Of a stretch of 64,000 nt of DNA, positions 16,674 through 23,818 are shown in pieces. The translations under genes were made by a program, and so were the position numbers. Every line of letters starts with the position of its first letter. Within the stretch, counting starts at the first letter, position 1. The stretch covers positions 186,001 through 250,000 of the forward strand of contig NZ_JABJQZ010000008.1 in the NCBI RefSeq assembly GCF_013155335.1, given 5' to 3'. Under the pieces are notes generated by a model that was given only the letters and a program-made list of their open reading frames with translations, had not been told where the DNA came from and searched no databases. The DNA is from Nocardioides sp. zg-1230. Lineage in GTDB: Bacteria > Actinomycetota > Actinomycetes > Propionibacteriales > Nocardioidaceae.

Positions 16674-18445
16674 GCCCGGACCTCCCAGTCGTCCTGGACG
16701 TCGTCGTACTGCGGCGCGAGGTCGCGGGCGTACTTGATCTCGTCGTTGCTGGTGCCGGCGGCGACCATCGGCCACACCATCGCGTCGCGGTGGACGCGGA
16801 AGTCGACCACGACCGGCTGGTCGTCGATCGCCATCGCCTTGTCGATCGTGGCGTCCACGTCGTCCGGCGACTCGCAGGCCAGGCCCACGCAGCCGTAGGC
16901 GTCGGCGAGCTTGACGAAGTCGGGGATGCGCTTGGAGTGCAGGTCGGTGTTGGAGTAGCGCTCGTTGTAGAAGAGCGTCTGCCACTGCCGCACCATGCCG
17001 AGCGACTCGTTGTTGATGATCGCGACCTTGATCGGGATGTCGTTGATCGCGCAGGTGGCGAGCTCCTGGTTGGTCATCTGGAAGCAGCCGTCGCCGTCGA
17101 TGGCCCACACCGTGGTGTCGGGCATCCCGACCTTGGCGCCCATGGCGGCCGGGACGGAGAAGCCCATCGTGCCGAGGCCGCCGGAGTTGATCCAGGTGTT
17201 GGGCTTCTCGTAGCCCACGAACTGGGCCGCCCACATCTGGTGCTGGCCGACGCCCGCGACGTAGATCGAGTCGGAGCCGGCGATGTGGCTGAGCCGCTCG
17301 AGGACGTACTGGGGGGCGAGCGAGCCGTCGGTCGGCGCGTCGTAGCCGAGCGCGTAGCGCTTCTTGACCCCGGCGAGGAACGAGATCCACGCCTCGTAGT
17401 CGCCGTCGGCGCCCTCGGCCTGCAGCAGCGCGACGAGCTGGGCGATGACCTCCTTGCAGTCACCGACGATCGGCACGTCGGCGTGGCGGTTCTTGCCGAT
17501 CTCGGCCGGGTCGATGTCGGCGTGGATCACCAGCGCGCCGGGGGCGAAGGAGTCGAGGTTGCCGGTCACCCGGTCGTCGAAGCGCGCACCGAGGCTGATG
17601 ATCAGGTCGCTCTTCTGCAGGCCGGCGACCGCGGCGACCGTGCCGTGCATGCCGGGCATCCCGAGGTGCTGGGGGTTGCTGTCGGGGAACGCGCCGCGCG
17701 CCATGAGCGTGGTGACGACCGGGATGCCGGTCAGCGCCGCCAGCTGGGCGAGCTCGCGGTGCGCCCGGGCGCGGATGACGCCGCCGCCGACGTAGAGGAC
17801 GGGGCGCCGGGCCTCGCGGATCAGGCGCACGGCCTCCTTGATCTGCTTGGCGTGCGGCGTCGTCACCGGTCGGTAGCCGGGGAGGTGCAGCTCGTCGGGC
17901 CAGGCGAAGGTGGTCTGCGCCTGCAGGGCCGACTTGGCCACGTCGACGAGCACCGGGCCCGGGCGACCGGTGGAGGCGATGTGGAAGGCCTCGGCGATCG
18001 TGTGCGGGATGTCGGCGGGGTCGGTGACCAGGAAGTTGTGCTTGGTGATCGGCATCGTGATGCCGCGGATGTCGGCCTCCTGGAAGGCGTCGGTGCCGAT
18101 CATCGAGGCCCCGACCTGCCCGGTCACGGCCACCATCGGCACCGAGTCCATGTGGGCGTCGGCGAGCGGCGTGACCAGGTTGGTCGCGCCGGGACCGGAG
18201 GTCGCCATGCAGACGCCCACCCGGCCGGTGGCGGCGGCGTACCCCTGGGCGGCGTGGCCGGCGCCCTGCTCGTGGCGCACCAGGATGTGGCGGATGCGCG
18301 TCGAGTCCATCAGCGGGTCGTAGGCCGGGAGGATCGCGCCGCCGGGGATGCCGAAGATGTCGGTGACACCGGCCGCCTCGAGGGACGTCACCAGGCTCTG
18401 TGCGCCCGTGACCGACCCGCTTCCCTGTGCGCCCTGCTCCGTCAT
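16670..18445 (-). CDS. ilvB: Acetolactate synthase large (catalytic) subunit
   Basis: The 591-residue enzyme joins pyruvate to pyruvate or 2-ketobutyrate using thiamine diphosphate, Mg2+ and FAD. Seen in sequence: the catalytic glutamate region LVRHEQGAGHAAQGYA, the central FAD domain, and the cofactor motif GDGCFQMTNQELATCAIND ending in IINN. I start at ATG 18445 (MTEQGAQGSG), with AGGAGAGAGAAGG just upstream; an ATG 14 codons earlier lies almost on the terminator U-run and is unlikely. Expression is controlled by the leader attenuator at 18489-18590. Confidence 0.97.
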   Translation of the reverse strand: MTEQGAQGSGSVTGAQSLVTSLEAAGVTDIFGIPGGAILPAYDPLMDSTRIRHILVRHEQGAGHAAQGYAAATGRVGVCMATSGPGATNLVTPLADAHMDSVPMVAVTGQVGASMIGTDAFQEADIRGITMPITKHNFLVTDPADIPHTIAEAFHIASTGRPGPVLVDVAKSALQAQTTFAWPDELHLPGYRPVTTPHAKQIKEAVRLIREARRPVLYVGGGVIRARAHRELAQLAALTGIPVVTTLMARGAFPDSNPQHLGMPGMHGTVAAVAGLQKSDLIISLGARFDDRVTGNLDSFAPGALVIHADIDPAEIGKNRHADVPIVGDCKEVIAQLVALLQAEGADGDYEAWISFLAGVKKRYALGYDAPTDGSLAPQYVLERLSHIAGSDSIYVAGVGQHQMWAAQFVGYEKPNTWINSGGLGTMGFSVPAAMGAKVGMPDTTVWAIDGDGCFQMTNQELATCAINDIPIKVAIINNESLGMVRQWQTLFYNERYSNTDLHSKRIPDFVKLADAYGCVGLACESPDDVDATIDKAMAIDDQPVVVDFRVHRDAMVWPMVAAGTSNDEIKYARDLAPQYDDVQDDWEVRA

Positions 18446-18488
18446 GTCCTTCTCTCTCCTGCGTCTGCGGTCCAGCGGTGAGCCCATG

Positions 18489-18521
18489 AAAAAACCCCTC
18501 GGCCCGGTGGGCGACGAGGGG
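18489..18521 (-). terminator. Rho-independent terminator of the ilvB attenuator
   Basis: On the transcribed strand CCCCTCG (18515-18521) pairs with CGAGGGG (18495-18501) around a CG-rich loop, followed directly by a TTTTTT run (18494-18489). This is the only strong U-run terminator I found in the window. It lies between the leader peptide stop (18549) and ilvB (18445), so read-through decides ilvBNC expression. Confidence 0.92.
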
Positions 18522-18548
18522 TGACGCGCGTGCGTTGGCCGGTCGGCC

Positions 18549-18590
18549 TCAGCTCACGCGTCGCGTGCGTACAAGAATCTCGGTGCGCAT
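18549..18590 (-). CDS. ilvB leader peptide (13 residues) of the attenuator
   Basis: The short frame encodes MRTEILVRTRRVS. Its centre has consecutive Ile, Leu and Val codons written ATT CTT GTA, codons that are rare in so GC-rich a genome, exactly the three end products of the pathway. When charged tRNAs are scarce the ribosome should stall there and stop the terminator at 18489-18521 from forming. Streptomyces and Corynebacterium ilvB leaders have the same design (MRT..ILV..). The peptide itself is not expected to have a function. Confidence 0.9.
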   Translation of the reverse strand: MRTEILVRTRRVS

Positions 18591-18694
18591 GTGACAACCG
18601 TCGTCGCCGGGGTGGTCCGGCGTCAAGCAAGTGTGACAGGCGTCCCAGTATCTGGAACAGGAGTCTCGCGATGTGGCCTCTTGGGCGCGCCTCG

Positions 18695-19378
18695 TCAGCC
18701 GCGGTCGAGCGGCGTGCAGATGCAGGAGCGGTTGCCGTCGGGGTCTTCGATGACCCAGTACGACGGCGCCTCGGCGTCGCTGACCAGCCGGCCACCGGCC
18801 GCGAGGACGGCCTCGAGGCGCCGCTGGCCCTCGTCGTGGGGCACCCAGACGTCGAAGTGCCAGCGCTGCTCGGGCTCCTGGGGAGGCAGCTCCGAGCCCT
18901 CGTTGCTGGGCTCCTGGAACCACACGCCGGGCACCTGCCCGCTCGGGTCCCGGAGCCCGCCCGGTCCGGCCTCGCCGCCGAGGAGCGCTGCGTAGAACGC
19001 GCCGAGCCGGTCGCCGGCGGAGGTGTCGAGACCGGGCTCCAGCTCGGTCAGCCCGGAGGTGTCGGCCTCGGCGCCCAGGTCGGCCGCGAAGCCGCTGATC
19101 CGGCGGGCCAGCTCGATGTCGCGGCTGGTGATGCCGCCGACGTCGTGGCTGCTCAGGGTGACGATGACCTCGGGATAGGTCAGCTGGACGTCGGGGTGGT
19201 GGTTCGCCTCGTCGGCGGCCGCGCCGATCCGGTCGACCAGCGTGACACCGGTCGCGAAGTCGCCGGTGCGGAAGCGTGCCTTGAGGCGGTCGAGGACCTT
19301 GCGCCAGTCGTCGAGACCGGCCTCGAGGATCTGGTCGTGGCTGAGTCGCGCCTTCGGGTCGGTCGTCGCATCGCTCAT
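18695..19378 (-). CDS. Fusion of a pterin-4a-carbinolamine dehydratase domain with a glyoxalase-like domain
   Basis: Of 227 residues, about 15-105 match the pterin dehydratase (PCD/DCoH) fold, with the NHHPDVQLTYPEVIVTL strand and SSHDVGGITSRDIELA helix that bear the active-site His-His-Pro. Residues about 115-227 form a glyoxalase/bleomycin-resistance-type half (WHFDVWVPHDEGQRRLEAV, YWVIEDPDGNRSCICT). PCD recycles the carbinolamine made by pterin-dependent hydroxylases; the fused half may bind the same ligand, which is inference. Start ATG 19378. It follows the S66 peptidase by 41 bases on the same strand. No pterin hydroxylase is in the window. Confidence 0.8.
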   Translation of the reverse strand: MSDATTDPKARLSHDQILEAGLDDWRKVLDRLKARFRTGDFATGVTLVDRIGAAADEANHHPDVQLTYPEVIVTLSSHDVGGITSRDIELARRISGFAADLGAEADTSGLTELEPGLDTSAGDRLGAFYAALLGGEAGPGGLRDPSGQVPGVWFQEPSNEGSELPPQEPEQRWHFDVWVPHDEGQRRLEAVLAAGGRLVSDAEAPSYWVIEDPDGNRSCICTPLDRG

Positions 19379-19419
19379 GCCACGACCCTGCCACCGTCCA
19401 CCGACAGCGGGCCACCCCC

Positions 19420-20436
19420 TCAGGCCAGCGTCTGGGTGATCTCCCGGGTGTCCCCGTCGACGACGACCCGGGCGAGCGCCCCGTTGACCAGCGGCAGGTG
19501 CGGCGGCACGTGGCCGATCTCGAGGTCCCACACGATCGGCAGGTCGAGCCGGCCGAGGGCGTCGAGCACCGCCTCGCGCTGCGTCATCTCCGGGTGGTCG
19601 GGGGCGTTGGTACGGCCGACCAGCACGGCGGCCGCCCGGTCGAACCACCCGGCCAGCCGGAGGGAGTGCAGGTAGCGGCAGGTGTTGACGGCGTGCTCCT
19701 CGCAGGCCTCGACGTAGACGATCGTCGGCCCGTCCAGCGCCTCGGCCCACGCCCGGACGTCGCCGTACGGCGTGCCGGCGAGGTTGGCGACCGTCTCGGT
19801 GCAGCCACCGATGAGGCGGCCGGTGACGTCGAGCGCGCCGCCGCCCTGGACCTCCCAGCCCCCCTCGCCGACGTGCTTCCACGCGGTGGCCTGGGGGTCC
19901 TCCTCGAAGCGCACCCAGGTGGCGACCAGGCCGGAGTCGCGCTGCATGAAGGGCCCGGGACCGCCGGCCAGGTCGAGCCAGTGCAGCAGCCCGTCGGGGA
20001 CGGCGTACGGCGTGTCCGCGAGGTTGTCCCCGTGGAGGGTGGCCCAGCCGAGGCGGGTGGTGATCGGCACGAGCAGGGTCGAGAGGTCGGAGTAGCCCAC
20101 GAGCCACGTCGGCTCGGCGTCGGCGAGCGCGTCCCAGTCGAGCAGGTCGACCATGTCGATGGCGGTCTCGCCGCCCCAGGGCGGGACGACGCAGTGGATG
20201 TCGGGGTCGGCGAGCATGCGGGTCAGCTCGGCAGCCCGCTGCTCGGCCGGGGCCGAGGTGAGGCCGCCGCCGTGGAGGCACTCCCCCTCCACGACGTCGT
20301 ACCCCCGACCGCGCAGCCAGTCCAGGCAGAACTCGATGCGAGCCGCCGAGGGACCCACGACACCGGCGGACGGCGCGGTCACCGCGACGCGGTCACCCGG
20401 TCGGAGGGGGCGGGGGAAGCGGATCGGCGGAGCCAT
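19420..20436 (-). CDS. S66-family peptidase (LD-carboxypeptidase / MccF-like)
   Basis: The 338-residue cytoplasmic protein has S66 features: the opening RPGDRVAVTAPSAG, the nucleophile elbow LVGYSDLSTLL with Ser, and a C-terminal catalytic Glu/His pair (IVYVEACEEH; DLEIGHVPPHLPL). S66 enzymes either trim the D-Ala from recycled murein tetrapeptides or, like MccF, hydrolyse microcin C-type peptidyl-nucleotides. The length and the LHGDNLADTPYAVPDGLLHWL insertion look closer to the MccF branch. Start ATG 20436 is only 25 bases from the divergent DUF6973-like gene, so both transcripts must be nearly leaderless or their promoters overlap the genes. Confidence 0.82.
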   Translation of the reverse strand: MAPPIRFPRPLRPGDRVAVTAPSAGVVGPSAARIEFCLDWLRGRGYDVVEGECLHGGGLTSAPAEQRAAELTRMLADPDIHCVVPPWGGETAIDMVDLLDWDALADAEPTWLVGYSDLSTLLVPITTRLGWATLHGDNLADTPYAVPDGLLHWLDLAGGPGPFMQRDSGLVATWVRFEEDPQATAWKHVGEGGWEVQGGGALDVTGRLIGGCTETVANLAGTPYGDVRAWAEALDGPTIVYVEACEEHAVNTCRYLHSLRLAGWFDRAAAVLVGRTNAPDHPEMTQREAVLDALGRLDLPIVWDLEIGHVPPHLPLVNGALARVVVDGDTREITQTLA

Positions 20437-20461
20437 GACTTGATTCTGACAGTCTGTGTCC

Positions 20462-20914
20462 ATGGGTTTCGGCGACGTCGTGCAGCAGGCCATCCATGCG
20501 GGCACCGGGGTGCCGCGGCTCTACGCCGGCGCGACCAGGGCCGGCCTGGAGCCGTCGGAGGCCTTCGAGGTGCTGCGCATCTCGCAGGCCGCCCTACGGG
20601 CAGCCGCGACCCACGGCCGCGGCGTCCCGGGACGCACCAACGCGATGCGGCACTTCATGTGGCAGGCGACGCTGACCGCACGGTTCGGGCTGGAGCCCGC
20701 CCGCGCTCTCGCGGCCGCGCAGGAGGCGGGCACCCCCAACCGCCGCGACTCGAGCGTGGACGAGAGCAACAACGCCGCTGGGCAGGCCTATGGGGCCGAG
20801 CACGCCGAGGACCTCGCCGGGCTGAGCCAGTCCGAGGCGATGTCGAGCCTGGTGCCGGTGGCCCTGGCGATGTGGGAGTCGGGCGAGCTGGTCTGGGTCA
20901 GCCCCAGGCGGTGA
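20462..20914 (+). CDS. Small helical protein with DUF6973-like motifs
   Basis: The 150-residue product contains NAMRHFMWQATLTARFG and a later DSSVDESNNAAGQAYG. This NAxRHxxW...D...NN..G pattern resembles the DUF6973 family, which is often found as a C-terminal piece of wall or polymorphic-toxin-like proteins; function is unknown. There is no signal peptide. A GTG six bases upstream (20456) is an alternative start. Its last 17 bases overlap the dCMP deaminase-like gene on the other strand. Confidence 0.5.
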   Translation: MGFGDVVQQAIHAGTGVPRLYAGATRAGLEPSEAFEVLRISQAALRAAATHGRGVPGRTNAMRHFMWQATLTARFGLEPARALAAAQEAGTPNRRDSSVDESNNAAGQAYGAEHAEDLAGLSQSEAMSSLVPVALAMWESGELVWVSPRR

Positions 20915-21371
20915 GCCCGACGCGGTCGTGCTCCCCGTCGGGCCAGACGGCACGCACGACGCCGGCCGCGGCGAGCGCCTTGCGGCAGCCGGGGCAGGGC
21001 GGGTCGGTGATGTACGCCGTAGCGCCCTTGGTGTCGCGCGTCGCGAACAGCAGGGCGTTGACCTCGGCGTGGATGGCGATGCAGAACCCGGGAGTGCCGG
21101 GCCGGTCGTAGTCGCCGAGCCCCGGCACGTCGTCGTACCCGAGCTGGCCGCGTGGGCACGCCCCGCCCAGGCAGTCGTCCTCCCCGGGCGCGGCGCCGTT
21201 GTAGCCGGTGGCGATGATCCGGTGGTCGATCGTGAGGACCGCCCCCACCCGTCGACGCGTGCACTTGGCGCGCGCGGCGACGGCGTCGGCGATGCCGAGG
21301 AAGTAGTCGTCCCAGCCGGGGACGACGTGGCCGGGACTCTCTCCGGTGCTCTCGCTGCTCGGTGCGCTCAC
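20898..21371 (-). CDS. dCMP deaminase-like (ComEB-type) zinc deaminase
   Basis: The 157-residue enzyme belongs to the cytidine/deoxycytidylate deaminase superfamily. The zinc site is seen as CIAIHAEVNALL (His and proton-shuttling Glu) and DPPCPGCRKALA (two Cys). The insertion with GEDDCLGGACPRGQLGYDD between the strands contains further Cys residues, as in dCMP deaminases with a second zinc. It would convert dCMP to dUMP for thymidylate synthesis. The start GTG 21371 overlaps the stop of the upstream glyoxalase gene as GTGA, so translation is coupled. Confidence 0.85.
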   Translation of the reverse strand: MSAPSSESTGESPGHVVPGWDDYFLGIADAVAARAKCTRRRVGAVLTIDHRIIATGYNGAAPGEDDCLGGACPRGQLGYDDVPGLGDYDRPGTPGFCIAIHAEVNALLFATRDTKGATAYITDPPCPGCRKALAAAGVVRAVWPDGEHDRVGLTAWG

Positions 21372-21784
21372 GGAAGCACAGACTGCCCGATCTCGCCCGG
21401 GTTGTAGGCCACTTCCCACCGGAAGCCGTCGGGGTCCGCGAAGTAGCCGGAGTAGCCGCCCCAGTCGCGCTCGCTCGCCTCCCCGACCTGCGAGGCCCCG
21501 GCGGCGCGGGCCTGCTCGAGGACCGTGTCGACGCCCTGGGTGGTGGCGAGGTTGTGCGACAGCGTGACCGGCGGTACGCCGCCGCGTGCCGGCGCCTGCC
21601 CGACCTCGGCGACGAAGCCGCTCTCGGTCCACAGGCTCAGCACGACCTTGTCGGCGACCTCGAACATCAGCACCTCCCCCGGCACGTCGATCGCCGGCTC
21701 CCAGCCGAGCCCGTCGACGTAGAAGCGTCGGGTCACGTCGAGGTCGGTCACGACGAGGGTGATGAAGCTGACGCGCTGGTCCAT
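21368..21784 (-). CDS. Glyoxalase/bleomycin-resistance (VOC) family protein
   Basis: The 138-residue product is a single VOC domain: ITLVVTDLDVTRRFYVDGLGW opens the first beta-alpha-beta unit, and SGYFADPDGFRWEVAYNP ends the second with the usual metal-binding Glu. VOC proteins include isomerases, dioxygenases and drug binders, so the reaction cannot be named. It is one base after the acetyltransferase stop and overlaps the next gene, in a chain of kynureninase, acetyltransferase, VOC and deaminase. Confidence 0.85.
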   Translation of the reverse strand: MDQRVSFITLVVTDLDVTRRFYVDGLGWEPAIDVPGEVLMFEVADKVVLSLWTESGFVAEVGQAPARGGVPPVTLSHNLATTQGVDTVLEQARAAGASQVGEASERDWGGYSGYFADPDGFRWEVAYNPGEIGQSVLP

Positions 21785-21785
21785 G

Positions 21786-22553
21786 TCACTGCTCCTTGTC
21801 CGGTGCTGCGGCCTGCGGCGGGCGAGCGGCCAGACGGGCGCGCTGACGACCCGTGTCGTCGAAGTTGCCGTCGTCGAGCCAGTCGTCGAGGGCCTGCCGC
21901 ACCCGCGGCCACTCGCGGTCGGTGATCGAGAACCAGTCGGTGTCGCGGTTGCGGCCCTTGTAGACGAGCGCGTTGCGGAACCGGCCCTCCCAGACGAAGC
22001 CGAGCCGGAGCGCGGCGCGCCGCGAGGCGCCGTTGAGGCTGTCGCACTTCCACTCGTAGCGGCGGAAGCCGAGGTCGTCGAACGCGTGCCGCATGAGCAG
22101 CGCCATCGCCTCGGTCGCGGCGCGGCTGCGCTGGAGCTGGCGGCCGTAGGCGATCGCGCCCACCTCGATCGAGCCCATCTCCTCGTCGATGCGCATGAGC
22201 GAGCAGAACCCGGCCGCCCGGTCCGTCTCGACGGGGACGACCGCGTAGGTCACCCGGCCGGGGTCGGCGGCCGCCTGCTCGACGATCGTCGCCAGCTGGT
22301 CGCGGTCGCGCGGACGGTCCCAGGACAGGTAGGTCCAGACCGGGTCGTCGTCCTGGCGGCACAGCGCGCGGAACAGGTCGTCGACGTGCTGCGGACCGAT
22401 CGGCTCGAGCCGGACGCCTCTGCCCTCGAGGACCCTGTCCTTCGTCGGTGCCGTCGCACCCGCCCACTCGACCGGACGGCCCAGGGGCTGGCCGTGCTCG
22501 TTGGTCGTCCGGGTCCGGGTCGCCGAGAGCCGCACCCCCACCGGCCCGGTCAT
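21786..22553 (-). CDS. GNAT-family N-acetyltransferase
   Basis: The 255-residue protein resembles the RimJ/RimL type acetyltransferases: GRGVRLEPIGPQHVDDLFRAL at about 50, AIAYGRQLQRSRAATEAMALLM for acetyl-CoA binding, and YEWKCDSLNGASRRAALRLGFVWEGRFRNA for the C-terminal motif. Such enzymes acetylate protein N-termini or small amines. The preceding 45 residues are an unusual N-terminal extension. ATG 22553 overlaps the kynureninase stop (ATGA), indicating one operon. Confidence 0.85.
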   Translation of the reverse strand: MTGPVGVRLSATRTRTTNEHGQPLGRPVEWAGATAPTKDRVLEGRGVRLEPIGPQHVDDLFRALCRQDDDPVWTYLSWDRPRDRDQLATIVEQAAADPGRVTYAVVPVETDRAAGFCSLMRIDEEMGSIEVGAIAYGRQLQRSRAATEAMALLMRHAFDDLGFRRYEWKCDSLNGASRRAALRLGFVWEGRFRNALVYKGRNRDTDWFSITDREWPRVRQALDDWLDDGNFDDTGRQRARLAARPPQAAAPDKEQ

Positions 22554-23773
22554 CGCAGCGCCTCCGCGACGGCCGCCATGCCGCGCTCGACCTCGTCGAA
22601 CGACGTCGACAACGGCGAGAGCCCCAGCCGCAGGCCGCCCGGGTCGCGGTAGTCCGGGATCACGTCGCGCTCCCACAGCAGCGCGGTGACCTCACGCATC
22701 CGGTCGTGGTGGAGCGTCACGTGACCGCCACGCCGCTCGGGGTCGCGCGGGGAGGCGAGCGTGACCTCGGGCAGCGTCGCGTCGGCGAGCTCGACGGCGT
22801 ACGACGTCAGGGCGACGGACTTGGCCCGGATCGCCTCGATTCCGGCCTCCTCGACCAGCGCCAGCATGTCCTGCATGGCGACCATGCCGAGGATCGGCGG
22901 GGTGCCCGAGATGAACCGGCGCATGCCCGGCGCGGGCGTGTAGCCCGGCCCCATCAGGAACGGGTCGGCGTGGCCCATCCACCCCTGGATCGGCTGGGTC
23001 AGCCGGTCCTGGAGGCGGGCGTTGACGTAGCCGAAGGCCGGCGACCCGGGGCCGCCGTTGAGGTACTTGTAGGTGCAGCCGACGGCCAGGTCGGCGTCCC
23101 ACTCGTCCAGGGCGACCGGGACCGCACCGGCGGAGTGGCACAGGTCCCAGAGGACCAGCGCGCCCGCGTCGTGGCAGATCCGGGTGAGCTCGGGCGCGTC
23201 GGCCAGCCAGGCGGAGCGGTAGGCGACGTGGTTGAGCACGACGAGCGCGGTGCGCTCGCCGACGGCCTCGCGGAGCTGGTCGGCGGTGACGCCCTCGGAC
23301 GTGTCGACCTCGATCCAGCGCAGGGTCAGTCCGCGCTCGGCGGCGATGCCCTCTGCGACGTAGCGGTCGGTGGGGAAGTTGTCGGTGTCGATGACGAGCT
23401 CGGTGCGGTCCGGGTCGGTCCGCACGGCGTGGTCGACCGCCGCGCGCATCAGCTTGTAGAGCCACACCGTGGTGGAGTCGCCGATCGCGGTCTGGCCGGC
23501 GGCCGCACCGAGGCACACGCGCGCCAGGTCGTCGCCGAGGGTCGTCGGCAGGTCCATCCACTGCTCGTCCCAGCCGCGGATCAGCCGTCCGCCCCACTCC
23601 TTCTCGACGAACTCGGTCAGCCGGTCCGCCGTCGCGGCGACGGGGCGGCCGAGGGAGTTGCCGTCGAAGTAGACGAGGTCGCTGGCCGCCCCGACGAAGC
23701 GGTCGCGGAACCGGGCGAGCGGGTCGGCTGCGTCGAGCTCTGCCGCGCCCTGCTGGATGGAGGAGGTCACCAC
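22550..23773 (-). CDS. kynU: Kynureninase
   Basis: The 407-residue PLP enzyme cleaves kynurenine (or 3-hydroxykynurenine) to anthranilate (or its hydroxy form) and alanine in tryptophan breakdown. Signatures: YFDGNSLGRP at the N-terminus, the cofactor aspartate in LVLWDLCHSAGAVPV, and the lysine in CTYKYLNGGPGSPAFGYV. Start is one of two adjacent GTG codons (23773 or 23770). No tryptophan dioxygenase or formamidase gene lies in the window, so the substrate must come from genes elsewhere or from outside. It leads the four-gene chain down to the dCMP deaminase-like gene. Confidence 0.93.
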   Translation of the reverse strand: MVTSSIQQGAAELDAADPLARFRDRFVGAASDLVYFDGNSLGRPVAATADRLTEFVEKEWGGRLIRGWDEQWMDLPTTLGDDLARVCLGAAAGQTAIGDSTTVWLYKLMRAAVDHAVRTDPDRTELVIDTDNFPTDRYVAEGIAAERGLTLRWIEVDTSEGVTADQLREAVGERTALVVLNHVAYRSAWLADAPELTRICHDAGALVLWDLCHSAGAVPVALDEWDADLAVGCTYKYLNGGPGSPAFGYVNARLQDRLTQPIQGWMGHADPFLMGPGYTPAPGMRRFISGTPPILGMVAMQDMLALVEEAGIEAIRAKSVALTSYAVELADATLPEVTLASPRDPERRGGHVTLHHDRMREVTALLWERDVIPDYRDPGGLRLGLSPLSTSFDEVERGMAAVAEALR

Positions 23774-23818
23774 GGCAACCTATCCCCGACCGGTCCGCGC
23801 GGTGGGCCCGGCCGTCGG

